DNA of 64,000 nt from Epiperipatus broadwayi (Eukaryota; Onychophora; Udeonychophora; Euonychophora; Peripatidae). Below the pieces are notes generated by a model that saw only the letters and a list, made by a program, of their open reading frames with translations, was not told the origin of the DNA and ran no database searches. The position numbers were made by a program, and so were the translations under genes. Every line of letters begins with the position of its first letter. Position 1 is the first letter of the stretch. The stretch is taken from NCBI GenBank assembly GCA_028023455.1, contig JAQFVV010012398.1:3492682-3556681 (forward strand), in the 5' to 3' direction. Shown here piece by piece: positions 34,002-46,630 of the stretch.

Positions 34002-37000
34002 TGTGACCTTCCAGATTGGCACCAAGAGGAATGTGGGAAGTTCACATTGTGCCAATAGTGATCAGGGGTACCTAATTTAAAAAAATTAATTGTGATATAA
34101 CTTAATGTATAATTCGGTTGAAAAGTTCTTAGGATGTTAGTTGGAGTGTACCAATCATTAATTTTTTTTATGTATATCTAATAGTGGGAGAGGGGAATGG
34201 ATTGTATCATGAGCTGGTATGAAAGCTAGACAAGTGAGAATAAGTATTGTTTGTCTGCAAGGCCATGATGAGTGCTTATTCATTAATTCTCTAATCTATT
34301 GTTTATTGCCATTCCCAGATCTAACTTGTATATGTGGGTGCATATCCGTTCACATCCTTCCACATTGTACACCTCATTCATATTTCTAATTATCACTCAG
34401 AAAATCCATCTTGCAATAACATTATTTATTTTGTCATAGTTATTTCTAATAGCTCAGTCATTAATAGACTTCTGGATTAATGGACAGACACATACGATCA
34501 GTTAATATGATTTTTTTATTAATTATTTATTGCATAAAATCTTTCATTTGAAAATGTAAAAATTATTTATTTTATTTATTATTAGTTAGTATTTGTAATT
34601 TAATATTTTTTTCTCAATATTCTATTTCTAACATTTTTTTTTTACAACTAATAAATTCTTGCATATTGTTAGTCTCATTATAACTAAAAAAAAGGAGGCG
34701 TGGTTAAGTAAACAGAAGACTTAAAAAAATTTTAGAGGTGAAATATTTTTTTTCTAAAAAAAAAAAAATGTAATAAAACAAGTGAACTTAATATTTTCAT
34801 TGAATTCTCTACTATTTCCTCTTATGAAGGAAACTTCTCTCATACTACTCAAGCATAAATGCCAATGTGTAATTGTGAAGGATACAGGATAGAATTGTCC
34901 AGTATGGAAAGCTAAATGTTTAGAGGTACACCAATTCCAACTTTTATCTACTAACAATTTGAATTTTCTTTTATTCATAACACATGGATATTATATAAAA
35001 AAAATGCTAATACAATTTTGCTATAACTTATTTATAATAAATAGTGTAATACTGGAATTTTGTAAATTAACAATAGTGATAATAATTGGAAAAGCTATGA
35101 TGAACTGTATAATGGAATATCTTATTGACTCTCATTTAATAAGTTTTCTATTTTTATTGTGTAAAATAAGGCTGAAAGAGAGGTATTACTCATTCTAATA
35201 CTTTACATTATTGGAATAATTATGTATACTAAATTACCTTTCCATACACATCTATATATGAGTGATAGAATGCATGACTTAAGGATATTTGATAATTATT
35301 TATTAGAAATGTGTATAGGCCTGGATGGCCAAATAATCCTGGACTTAATCGTCTTAAATTTATTAAATGTTGAAAATTTTAGATAAAACAAAGTTGAAAT
35401 AGTATGAATCATCAACATTTATTTGGATGATCTTGCTGAGCTGTGTAAAGTTTATAAAAAAGTAAATTGATTCAAATATGTGCAAAAGCTGCTTATAATG
35501 TCTATTAGGAAGCCCTAAGAGCATTGGAGATTATTGCTGTTTTGCCAAATTTATGTTTATCTTCAGGAGTAATGTTTGTATGTTTTAATGTTTGTTTATT
35601 CGTCTTATCATCATGAGCTATATATACATTTTGCTTCTAAAATTTCAAGTATGAATTAAAAATAAATAAAAAGGGAACTTTTATTTTAATGATAGAAGGT
35701 TTGATATGCATTTTTTCCATTACATATAATAGATATATGGATGTATTTATTTATTTATTTTCTTTTTTGTTTAATTTGATATTAATTTGGTTTATTATTA
35801 TTACATATTTATATGCCTATCTGTTCTAAAACGTCTTGGAGATTTTGGTATAAGTTATACCAAACTGGTAATATTTTCTTTTGTTGTATTATGTAAAATA
35901 TTATATATTCCTGTGTTCATATTATTGGTGCAAATGTGCATGCTTTATCACCATTCATTAGTTGATAATAATAAATAGATACATGAAAATATTTATGCCA
36001 GTATTGCCAAATGGTTAGGCTTACTTGATAGTATTTACACTAATTTAAAATTTGATGTTCATAAATTTTCATAGGTATTAGATTCATTTATAATTTAATT
36101 AATGCTAATATAACATTCTTTTTGTCTGATGTGATTTCAAAAATATTTCATACATGATCATATATTCGCGTGCGTGTTTGCTATTAGAAGCTATTTTATA
36201 AAACTTAAATTTATGCTTATTTGTTTCCGATTGTTTGTGGCTGGTGCTATGGGCTAAAGACTGTGAAAATTTAAGAGTTTATCTATTTATGGGTTTGTCC
36301 AATATGAAATGTTTTAGCTATCTTTTGAGTGGACAGGTGATTAAAAGGATGATCATGCTATTCAGATTGAGTAATGCTCATTTTACTTATTTATCTATTG
36401 AGCCATGGGTGGTAGTATATTTTCTTATTTGATAGTATATGATGTGATGATTATATTCCTTAAAGTGAAGTGATATATGCCCCATTTAGTTATGATAAGA
36501 CGGCTGAGTTCTATGCTATTTGTGTCAGAAAAGTGGATAGTTACTATGTTGATGAATTAAGTTGATGTTTGGAGTCTTGTTAATCGTTACATGCATGTAT
36601 GTAAATATTTATTTGATATTATTTTGCTCTCCCTTTTGATTCCACATATTTATCATTATGTAGTATATGTTAGTTATTTCAGATAAAGATTTTAGTGATT
36701 TCTGTAATATACTTGAAGTTGGATTAATAATTTAAAGATTGGCTCATTGTACCATATGTATTGTGAAATTTATTCATTCCGCAAGTAAACTGATAGAAAA
36801 TGTAATCAATAAATGCGTTATGATTGTAAATTTATAAATGCATACACATTCAGAGATATGATAAATCTAAAGATATGGAAGGAGCCCATCGCTGGAATTG
36901 TAAGTTCTAAGTAACTTGTCAAATCATGTCACCATCATTATCATTATTTCATTTATTATTACATACAGAGGTGCATAAAGGCACATCCTCTGAACTCAAG

Positions 37001-38254
37001 AATTTTGTCTTACATACAGAGGTATTTCATTTATTATTATTACTGATAATTCACCCTCCTTGTATGAGTGTAATATTGGATTAAAAAAAATTTACTTTAT
37101 TTAATGCTAATTTTAATAAAATTATCACTTAATTTCATATAGTAAATATAGATTTATATGCATACAGAAATAATTTCAATGGTATTGATTGATTGTTTGA
37201 TAGTGTTTTCTTAGTTCATTGAGAACACAGAATGGGAATAGATAATATAAACATTGGTATGTGAATATATAATTATTTTGTATTGTTAGTAATTTAAGAG
37301 ATGAAGTTACAAGTATTATTGAAATAACAGATAAGAGGAAGAGCCTCTAAATATTAAGTGTATAGGATTTATGTAATTTAAGTGTTGGTGAGTCAAGTTT
37401 GTAATTGATATGAAATTAATGTTAAATCATCATCAATGTGTTTGTAAAAGAATGTGTCTTGTAATAAATGTTTATTGAAGTAAGATTCCCTCTTAATTAT
37501 TTTATCATATACATTGGATTGAGCATTTCTACACACATATATGTTAAATATAATTTAATGGTAATACTTATCAGTTTAATAGTATGTGCAATCTATCTAG
37601 ATAACACTGAATTAATTTATCTAAACACTGTATAATGCCAAGATATAGAATTTACCTTGTTTAAAATAGATGGTGAAGTTAGATAAAAATGCACCTGATC
37701 TCTATCATTGTCCATCCTTTATTTTATTATAATAATTGTCAGTTTCACAATAGTCCCCATTACTTAATAATCATCTTACAATGGGATTGACTTATTATTC
37801 ATATAATAGAATCCTGAGATTATTTCATCATTTAAATAAACATTGGTATAACTGTGCAATCTAAATCAAATGTCTGTAGATTGATTATTGTTACAGTGAC
37901 ATGATTGGTCTAGCATGTACTTGGATAGTGAGAGAATTAAACATATCATGATTCTTGATTTAATCCACAAATTGCTTTCTTTAGATAACTTAAGTAAATA
38001 CCTGTAGTATAACTAAATAAACAGTATATAATTATTGTTTATAAATGCTTTTCTCATCCCATTTGCATTCTGGATGACCACGAGACCCTATAATCCCCAA
38101 CTAAGCTAAGCTGTAGATTAATACTATAATAAGATTCTCGTCCATAATTAGAAATGCAACCTAAATTATAAATTTTATTCTATCTTGTATAGAATTGGCA
38201 ACTGGGCACTTATATGTGTACAAAGTGATACAGGGGTAGATTGTAGAGGTTACA
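34002..38254 (-). mobile_element. 4.3-kb TGTAAC-ended element, copy 2 (inverted)
   Basis: Begins TGTGACCTTCCAGATTGG after (TA)n and ends GTAGATTGTAGAGGTTACA before (TA)n. It is the reverse-complement counterpart of 14663-18978 along its length, with scattered substitutions and small indels, without the 108-bp duplication. It contains a 79-codon frame (34959-35198 plus) whose last 64 codons are also open in copy 1. No transposase or RT is visible. Confidence 0.65.
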
Positions 38255-38353
38255 ATATATATATATATAACAAAACTTAAATATATTCCAAACAACGGTA
38301 AACAATTTATAATACAATATAAATACTCAATAAAAACTCATAAAGAAATATTT

Positions 38354-38382
38354 TCGATTATATTCATAATCATTTTCAACTC
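38354..38382 (-). other. hairpin plus GAAA after PLE stop
   Basis: On minus, TTGAAAAT, then GATTAT-GAAT-ATAATC (perfect 6-bp stem), then GAAAATATTTC. Same stem and flanks as at 23226-23253, with a different loop. Likely a remnant or variant of the hammerhead motif carried by PLEs. Confidence 0.45.
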
Positions 38383-38430
38383 AAATTTCAAAATGGAATC
38401 ATCTATTACCAACCGGAAACACATGTTGAT

Positions 38431-39783
38431 TTAAATATCCCACATTTCATTAATCCTAACATTTGCTGACTGTCTGTTTATTATCGTATTTTTATACCTA
38501 CTAATAAAAACTGCCTCTTTAATTTTTCTTTTTTCATTATCTCTCTCTTGGCCTAAAATTTTTATTTTATTTATATCAAAATTAAACTTAAAATTACAAT
38601 TTCTATCATGATCATAAAAAACAGATTCAGTATATAACTTGACTTCATGACTATTATCATTACATATCTGTACATTTTTCAAAACTCTTTTATATAACAA
38701 TTTATGTTCTTTAATTCTTTTCTCTATATTACATCTAGATTCCCCTACATATGATAAGTTACACCCACAAAAAATTCTATAAATTATAATACTCACATTA
38801 TTTTTTTCTAACTTATCTTTTGAATTATTAACCATTCTATTTAAATTACCTGAGCCATAAAAAGAAACATTATATATACCATTATAAACTTTTTTCATAA
38901 ATTTTACTTGATTATTATTATAAAAAGGCAAAGAAATCCACTTCTTACTCTTAATTTCTTCATCACCAGTATTTCTATTAATTTTCTTACTAAACTGACA
39001 AACCACTTGATAAATTTCTTTTATATTATAACCTACACTTAATAATTCACTTACATAATTTTCAATATTTTTCTTTTTATCACATGCATATTTACACAAA
39101 ATATTATTTCTATACAAAAAAGACCTAAAAACAGCCAATTTATAATTATGTGGCACTTTAGATAAATAGGGAATATACCCTCTAGTTTCAATAGGTTTAA
39201 TAAACAATTTATAGTCAATCATATTATTGTTCCTTGAAATTATCAAATCTAAATATTTAATACTGTTATTATATTCTTTCTCCATAGTCCAGATAAGACC
39301 TTTTAATTTATTATATTCATCAAAAATTTTATCAATCATTTCTGAAGAAGCGCATATAAAAACATCATCCACATATCTCGTATATATCTTAATATTTCCC
39401 ATAAATATAAATTTGTTTAAAATTTTCTCTTCATAATATGACAAAACAAAACTGCATAACCATGCCACCATTGGTAATCCCATTGGCCAACCTTTACTCA
39501 TCTTATAAAATTTACCATTAAAGGATGCAACAATATTTTGTTCAATAAAATTTAAAGCCTTCATCAGAAAACATATTAATTGATTATCCACTTTCTTTTC
39601 CAATAAAGCTTGATGAATTATCTTAATTGAATCAAGTCTATCAATAGATCCATACATCTCAGAAACATCCAATGACACTAAAACATCATCACAGTCCAAA
39701 CTTAAATCTTTAATTTTTTCAACAAAATCAAATGACGACGTTACAGAATATTTTCCAAATCCAAGTAAATCTTGTAAAATTTT
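38431..39783 (-). CDS. PLE RT + GIY-YIG polypeptide, N-terminally truncated
   Basis: The frame is open from the (TA)n junction to the stop at 38431, about 450 codons with no internal stop. In order: LLGFGKYSV, motif A VLVSLDVSEMYGSI, motif B GWPMGLPMVAWLCSFVLSYY (the usual GxPMGSPLSP is changed to GLPMVA), motif C YTRYVDDVFI, then GLIWTMEKEY, IKYLDLIISR and YIPYLSKVPHNYK. The linker follows, then GIY-YIG IIYRIFCGCNLSYVGESRCN with the YIG block as YVG, then KRIKEH, SVFYDH and NEMWDI. No true ATG start exists (the first Met is internal), so this is a truncated but otherwise well-preserved copy, the youngest PLE here. RT uses nuclease-generated ends as primers in this family. Confidence 0.85.
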   Translation of the reverse strand, partial: KILQDLLGFGKYSVTSSFDFVEKIKDLSLDCDDVLVSLDVSEMYGSIDRLDSIKIIHQALLEKKVDNQLICFLMKALNFIEQNIVASFNGKFYKMSKGWPMGLPMVAWLCSFVLSYYEEKILNKFIFMGNIKIYTRYVDDVFICASSEMIDKIFDEYNKLKGLIWTMEKEYNNSIKYLDLIISRNNNMIDYKLFIKPIETRGYIPYLSKVPHNYKLAVFRSFLYRNNILCKYACDKKKNIENYVSELLSVGYNIKEIYQVVCQFSKKINRNTGDEEIKSKKWISLPFYNNNQVKFMKKVYNGIYNVSFYGSGNLNRMVNNSKDKLEKNNVSIIIYRIFCGCNLSYVGESRCNIEKRIKEHKLLYKRVLKNVQICNDNSHEVKLYTESVFYDHDRNCNFKFNFDINKIKILGQERDNEKRKIKEAVFISRYKNTIINRQSANVRINEMWDI

Positions 39784-39799
39784 AGCTATATATATATAT

Positions 39800-41808
39800 T
39801 GTAACGATATATAAATATGTCATTACATTAATTTAAAATAAAAACTTAAAAGTTCGCAAATAAAAGTAAAAAACTAAATGCTAAAATTAAAATGTTTGTT
39901 AAACATATATACATTCGCACAGATGCCAAACTTTAAAAATTTTTTTTTTTAAAAAACAAATAAATAAGTATTTGAACGTACTTTTTTATAAAAAAAAAAA
40001 AAAAGTACAAGATTTAAAAATAAAAACAGGTATTAATTAATGTAATCTGTAAATGAAAATGATTGTTTATGAATTATTGAAAAGCAAGCTAGCCATGGGC
40101 TCTTGTATAATTAAAATGATCTGATGAAAGATAGATAAGAAAAAAAAAGAGAAATTAGCTTGACCAATGGAAGCACTAAGCCTTGGCTCGGACCCTAACG
40201 AAAGTGATGGATTAGTGACGTTTTGTTGATTGAATCTGTGTGATTAATATAAAAAGGGAAATACAGTTTTTTCGGGCAGTTCCAGCATTGTGTGTTTGAG
40301 AGTGGTGGTAGGATGCACATACCACACTCTCTATTTAAAAGAAAAAGGAAAAGACTGTGATACCTTGAACCAGCTATTGCCATCTCCAGAACATTATGTT
40401 CCAATGGAGGCATCGCGGGAATTAAAAGCAGAAACCTGGACTCTTCTACCGTAAGCTATATTGACATGAACTCTAAATGGAAAAATAATTAAGAACTTCA
40501 TTCAAGCTTATGAACTTCTATCTGACTTTTAAGTTTAAAATCAATTAATAATGTTTAATTTTATATGTTTTCCGATTGATAAAAATCATTTCCATTTTTT
40601 TTCTCTTATTGTATAAATTATTTGTTGTTTAAATTTTAAATGAGGGAATTTAAGGTTGGGTATAGACGTTGCATAGATTCATTAGTGGTTGATAATGTTG
40701 TGGTGAGAATATATGTCAATGATATCACTGCAAGCATCTTACGATGAATGCTAATGGGATTTGTATATTCCCTATGCAAGTGACGTTTATCGATGACTTT
40801 GTATTTTGATCGGTTGTGTTTAATTTGGAATGTTTTTGCCCATGGAATCTGTGGAGCTGATCTGTACTCAACATTTTAAAACAAATTTTATAAAATGCAT
40901 TTGTGCGAATGTATCTAAATGTTAAATTTAAGTTGGGCGTGAATGGCTATATAGTTTTGTAAAGTTATATTAAGGGAGGGTAATCTTAGGTTATTTGTTT
41001 TGTAGTTGAATTGGCTCAATGGATTGGATATATTTGTGTAATTACTAGATGTAGTATGAGATCCACTTCAGGCAGGATTGCATATATACGCCACACACCT
41101 TCTGTTCGCCTATGGATGGGTTTGTAAGTCGGCAGAAGACCGCAGTCCATTCCTATGGAGTTTTTTTTTATTGTTCTACTTGCCAACAGATGTCACATTC
41201 CTGTTGGTGGAGAGTCAATGTCTTCTCTAATTCTACTTACTGTTCAGATGTACTTTCCTGACAGTATAGTATTTTGTGTTGTCGTATCATGCTACATTGA
41301 ATACATGAATGTATCAGATGGATTGGCGCCAGTTTGGTTGTGAAATTTTTTGCCTAAGGTTAAATCAGGGAAGAATTTTTTCTTTTCAAATGCAGATCTA
41401 TGTAGTCTATTCATACTTGACTATCTAAATAAAATATTAAACTCATTGAAACTTAGTTAAATGTAAAATTAAAAGATTAATAGAAAAATCTAAAATGTTG
41501 AATTTATTCCTCAAAATTTAAATGTTATTTTATATGTGCGTAAATAAATATTTTTATGTGTTAATTTCTGGCAGTGGCTTTTATTCTTTTATATTTAAGA
41601 TATAAAATTTATAGATTTTTATCTCTGCGTCTCCACTGAGCTAGTGACTTGGGCTAATGATCGGAATATTTAAATAAAGTGGAATCTTAACAGTGCGTAT
41701 CTGCCTACTCTATAAATTTTTCTAGGTTTAAATGCCTAGATGGCGCCCCGTAGAGCAGATATGTTTTTGCGGTTAGATTCGATCTTCACTTTCATTTCGA
41801 TCGTTATA
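39800..41808 (+). repeat. left LTR (2.0 kb)
   Basis: TGTAACGATATATAAATATG to TTCGATCGTTATA. A TATA box (TATAAAAAGG, 40248) with an initiator-like GGCAGTTCC about 28 nt downstream marks a likely U3/R border. A TGACG motif lies upstream (40216). Short minus-strand frames such as 40195-40413 recur in the right LTR only because the DNA is duplicated. Confidence 0.75.
40248..40283 (+). promoter_or_regulatory. LTR core promoter (TATA + initiator)
   Basis: TATAAAAAGG at 40248 and GGGCAGTTCCAGC at about 40274. The right LTR has TATAAAAACG at 42941 and CAGGCAGTTCC. The LTR start at the window end has a related GGACAGTTCCAG (about 63769). Conservation between copies supports function. Confidence 0.5.
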
Positions 41809-42494
41809 ATTGGCATCCCAAGTGTAGCCTTACCTCAGAGATTGACCCTGAGAAGGGGAATTGATGATGATGAAATTTCCGATCTTTAATAAACACGAGT
41901 GCCCTGAGAATTTTAAAAGTGAATCATGCAAATAACATGTTTTTTCTGAAGTAAGTACATTTTTGTACTAAATTATAGCCAGACGTTTAATAAACCACTA
42001 ATACTTTTGAAAATAAATCATGCCCGTAATATTTTTTCTGAAATTAGTATAAATATATTTGTTGTATTGACGTGGAGTTACAGTTTGAAATTTTGTCTTA
42101 AAGGTACTGCCAGTAAAAAAAAAAATTGCGCATATGTAAATATAAATGCGAGGAATAAAACGTAGTAATAAATATAAATCATAATTTTTTTTTTTTTGAA
42201 AAAGTCTTGTTAAATTAAAATCTAATCGTTCAACTTGCCTAAGTAATAGTTAAAGGTAGGAGAAATGAAACTTGGAAGGGAGGGGGCAGAAATTTAGCTG
42301 GAAATAAGGAATCAACAGTCAACATTTTTTTTAAAATCATTATATTTGTGTGTAATTACTGTTTTGTCTTGTAAAAAAAAGTTTTGTCCTTTTGAAATTT
42401 TCATATATAATCAATTTGTGTAACGTAATTACTAACACTAAGTAAATTCTTTTTTTTTTTTAATGTTTTTGTTTTTTGAGGAAGTTTACTGATA
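41809..42494 (+). other. short interior of LTR element with primer site
   Basis: TGGCATCCCAAGTGTAGCC begins 2 nt after LTR 1, as expected for a tRNA primer-binding site (TGG first). It resembles lysine-type sites. A CTGAGAAGGGGAATTGATGA block and AATAAA follow at 41847-41894. A purine-rich GGAAGGGAGGGGGC lies at 42276 but 200 bp before LTR 2, so the polypurine tract is displaced or lost. No coding sequence. Confidence 0.65.
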
Positions 42495-44516
42495 TGTAAT
42501 GATATATAAATATGTCGTTACATTAATTTAAAATAAAAAACTTAAAAGTTCGCAAATAAAAGTAAAAAACTAAACGCTAAAATTAAAATGTTTGTTAAAC
42601 GTATATACATTCGCACAGATGCCAAACTTTAAAAATATTTTTTTTAAAAAACAAGTAAATAAGTATTTGAACGTACTTTTTTATAATAAAAAAAAAAGTA
42701 CAAGATTTAAAAATAAAAACAGGTATTAATTAATGTAATCTGTAAATGGAAATGATTGTTTATGAATTATTGAAAAGCAAGCTAGCCGTGGGCTCTTGTA
42801 TAATTAAAATGATCTGATGAAATATAGATAAGAAAAAAAAAGAGAAATTAGCTTGACCAATGGAAGCATTAAGCCTTGGCTTGGACCCTAATGAAAGTGA
42901 TGGATTAGTGACGTTTTGTTGATTGAATCTGTGTGATTAATATAAAAACGGAAATACAGTTTTTTCAGGCAGTTCCAGCATTGTGTGTTTGAGAGTGGTG
43001 GTAGGATGCACATACCACACTCTCTATTTAAAAGAAAAAGGAAAAGACTGTGATACCTTGAACCAGCTATTGCCATCTCCAGAACATTATCTTCCAATGG
43101 AGGCATCGCGGGAATTAAAAGCAGAAACCTGGACTCTTCTACCATAAGCTATATTGACATGAACTCTAAATGGAAAAATAATTAAGAACTTCGTTCAAGC
43201 TTATGAACTTCTATCTGACTTTTAAGTTTCAAATCAATTAATAATGTTTAATTTTATATGTTTTCCGATTGATAAAAATCATTTCCATTTTTTTTCTCTT
43301 ATTGTATAAATTATTTGTTGTTTAAATTTTAAATGAGGGAATTTAAAGTTGGGTATAGACGTTGCATAGATTCGTTAGCGGTTGATAATGTTGTGGTTTT
43401 CACATTCGATTAGAATATATGTCAACGATATCACTGCAAGCATCTTACGATGAATGCTAATGGGATTTGTATATTCCCTATGCAAGTGATGTTTATCGAT
43501 GACTTTGTATTTTGATCGGTTGTGTTTAATTTGGAATGTTTTTGAACGTGGAATCTGTGCAGCTGATCTGTACTCAACATTTTAAAACAAATTTTATAAA
43601 ATGCATTTGTGCAAGCGTATCTAAATGTTAAATTTAAGTCGGGCATGAATGGCTATATAGTTTTGTAAAGTTATATTAAGGGAGGGTAATCTTAGGTTAT
43701 TCATTTCGTAGTTTAATTGGCTCAATGGATTGGATACATTTGTGTAATTAGTAGATGTAGTATGAGATCCGCTTCAGGCAGGATTGCATATATATGCCAC
43801 ACACCTTCTGTTTGCCTATGGATGGGTTTGTAAGTCGGCAGAAGACTGCAGTCCATTCCTATGGAGTTTTTTTTATTGTTCTACTTGCCAACAGATGTCA
43901 CATTCCTGTTGGTGGAGAGTCAATGTCTTCTCTAATTCTACTTACTGTTCAGATGTACTTTCCTGACAGTATAGTATTTTGTGTTGTCATATCATGCTAC
44001 ATTGAATACATGAATGTATCAGATGGATTGGCGCCAGTTTGGTTGCGAAATTTTTTGCCTAAGGTTAAATCAGGGAAGAATATTTTCTTTTCAAATGCAG
44101 ATCTATGTAGTCTATTCATACTTGACTATCTAAATAAAATATTAAATTCATTGAAACTTAGTTAAATGTAAAATTAAAAGATTAATAGAAAAATCTAAAA
44201 TGTTGAATTTATTCCTCAAAATTTAAATGTTATTTTGTATGTGCGTAAATAAACATTTTTATGTGTTAATTTCTGGCAGTGGCTTTTATTCTTTTATAGT
44301 TAAGATATAAAATTTATAGATTTGTATCTCTGCGTCTCCGCTGAGCTAGTGACTTGGGCTAACGATCGGAATATTTAAATAAAGTGGAATCTTAACAGCG
44401 CGTATCTGCCTACTCTATAAATTTTTCTAGGCTCAAATGCCTAGATGGCGCCCTGGTAGTTGCAGATATTGTTTTTGCAGTTAGATTCGATCTCCACTTT
44501 CATTTCGATCGTTATA
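42495..44516 (+). repeat. right LTR (2.0 kb)
   Basis: TGTAATGATATATAAATATG to CATTTCGATCGTTATA, then (TA)n. Collinear with 39800-41808 with scattered substitutions (for example CTACCATAAGC for CTACCGTAAGC) and small indels, including 15 extra bases near 43397. Confidence 0.75.
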
Positions 44517-44531
44517 ATATATATATATATA

Positions 44532-46500
44532 GTAAGGGAATAAATATATGCCGTTACATTTCTTTTAAATAAAAGTGAAAAAAATATAAAATCACCTTCA
44601 AGTACAAATACATGTATATAAAAGAAAGAATTTAATAATATGATTTGAATTAATATATATAATGCACAGATGGCAAACTAATTATATAATTTAAAGTTTA
44701 AAATCTAAAAACAAGATTGTTTTAATATAAAAGAATTTTTTTTAAAAAATGCTGTTAATTAGTTATTTTTAATCTTAGAATAGAAATGATTTTCTATATT
44801 AACATAATTGTAAACAGGCCCTTGGGCATAAAATCAAATAGGAGATAAATTAAAAAACATACTAGTGATAAAATTTTGAGTCCCCACTCTAAAGAAAGCT
44901 GACCAATAAATGATGGAAATAAGCACATGGTCCACAGGGAAAAGTTAAGCCATGTAAGATCAATCCTGGAAATTGTTGATTAAAATTTACAAAAGATCTA
45001 GAAAGAAAACTTTGGAGTTGAGATGGAGATTTGGATTGCTCTTGCTGATTGTGTGTTATTTAAATATATTATAAGTGTATTGCAGATCTCCAAAATGTAG
45101 GGGTGAGCAATAATTTATACTTCCCATGTCTGCAGCAGCTGAGGTGTCCCCCAGAGTGTGATGGTTTCAGCAATGGACTTGTTTCCACCTAGAAAAATAT
45201 AAAGTGGAAAAAACTTTGTATTCAACATGCATCATGGATCACCAAGATGAACTTCAATAAACTTGCAGCATTGGAAAGTATAAAATTTTCTTTTAAAAGA
45301 AGTATAAAAATTAATTATATAATGCAAACTTTTCAAGTATTTTAAATGCCACTTAACTTTTAAAAGAGTATGAAAATTAATTATATAATGCAAACTTATC
45401 AAGTATTTTAAATGCCACTTAACTTTTAAAAGAAATTCTCTTATCTGACTAAAATCTTAGATTATTTATTATATTTTATATATGTATTTGATATCATTTC
45501 CATTCTCGTAAGTTTTGTTTAAATTAATAATTAAAAAAAGATAAACATAAATGGCTGCATAGATTCATAAGATTATGCTAGTTTAAATGTGTTAATTTTG
45601 GGCTAATTGTTTCATAGTTGGATCCATGCTAGTGGATAGATGTACGGATGTTTTATGTCAATGTAATTTGAGTAGGCATATTGGATACTCAATCCCTTGT
45701 ACTGCATTAGCATACTGAGCATAATACCCAACTGAACATATAATCCAAATGTGTAGTCATCACGTTGCCAATGGTCATAGACATATTTCCTACACCATTG
45801 ATTTTATTGCACTCTGACTGAGACAGTAAGCCAGTAAAGACTGCTATCACCATTTACAGAATTTCTCGTATAATTACATTCTTGTATCAAGGGAAATTTG
45901 CTCATTTCTTCTCACCATAATTCATTATTTCACAAATGATATCATGCTACAGACAAAAATTCCTGTTAGTATGACTGCGTTATGCTAATAATCTTAGTTT
46001 GCATTGGTCACATCGGTATATCAGTAAGCTAGCTTTGGTTTAAATGCGAGATTTTAGCCTAGGATTAAAAGGGATTGAGTTGGTTATATTCGTAATCTAT
46101 GTAGCATATTCATGCCTATTAGAAGATTAAAATTGTATTTAAATCTATTAAATGCTTCCATCTGTGCACATGATTTAAATAAAATATATTTAGTTAATTT
46201 AATTTTTAAAATCTTTCCATTTAATGTGTGTGTGATATAATAAAATGTTTTGTTGAATTAATTTTGGCAGTAATTTATTTTATATATTTATTTTATTAAT
46301 ATTTAAATTTAAGAATTAATTTGAATATACAGTGTGATATTTTAAGATCAGCTTCTCCCTGAGCTTGTGACTGGTGCTTTGAGTTCAATAAAAAAGTAAC
46401 CTCTCTCATATGTATCTGCCTACTGTATAAATTATCCAGGTTCAAATGGCATATGTGTGCAATATACATTCTGGCAGTACTTTTACATCTACATTATAAT
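44532..46500 (+). repeat. related LTR, forward arm of inverted pair
   Basis: Starts GTAAGGGAATAAATATATGC after (TA)n and ends TCTACATTATAAT. Homologous in layout to the 2-kb LTRs at 39.8 and 42.5 kb (shared CACAGATGGCAAAC, GACCAATAAATGATGG and TATCTGCCTACT.TATAAAT blocks) but a different subfamily. Contains a 73-bp tandem duplication at about 45290-45430. Confidence 0.7.
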
Positions 46501-46613
46501 CTACAACTTTAAAAATATAAACAAAAATTATTTATTTAAAAAAAAATTTTTTTTTGTTACTGGCATAACTTATTTTTAAAATTCTCAGGATATTCCTGGT
46601 TACAGTGTATTAA

Positions 46614-46630
46614 CCCCATGTTGGGTGCCA
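46614..46630 (-). other. tRNA primer-binding site (minus)
   Basis: On minus, TGGCACCCAACATGGGG directly follows the LTR end ATTATAAT. It closely resembles the lysine tRNA primer sites of Ty3/Gypsy-type elements. It fixes the orientation of the right arm as minus. Confidence 0.65.

Larger units (their letters stand above)
38267..39783 (-). mobile_element. Penelope-like element, 5'-truncated
   Basis: A PLE body bounded on both sides by (TA)n. It holds RT from just before motif A, linker, GIY-YIG and a 3' UTR with a conserved hairpin. The 5' part (N-terminal region and first RT motifs) is missing. The break coincides with (TA)n at about 39786. It belongs to the same broad family as the 23.2-24.0 kb palindrome and the decayed copy at 8.1 kb. 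Confidence 0.85.
39800..44516 (+). mobile_element. non-autonomous LTR element, 2-kb LTRs, no genes
   Basis: Two direct repeats of 2.0 kb enclose 686 bp. The element lies between two (TA)n tracts. Ends are TGTAACGAT...ATCGTTATA, an inverted pair. A primer site follows LTR 1. No gag, protease, RT or integrase is visible. The LTRs differ at a few percent of positions, so insertion is not very recent. Confidence 0.75.

Noticed and set aside
42888-43145. 85-codon minus frame recurring at 40195-40413
   Set aside because: Lies across the LTR promoter/R region and recurs only because the LTR is duplicated. No family features.
43794-44165. 123-codon plus frame in the right LTR
   Set aside because: The equivalent frame in the left LTR is shorter (41155-41343) and interrupted, so it is not conserved as coding.
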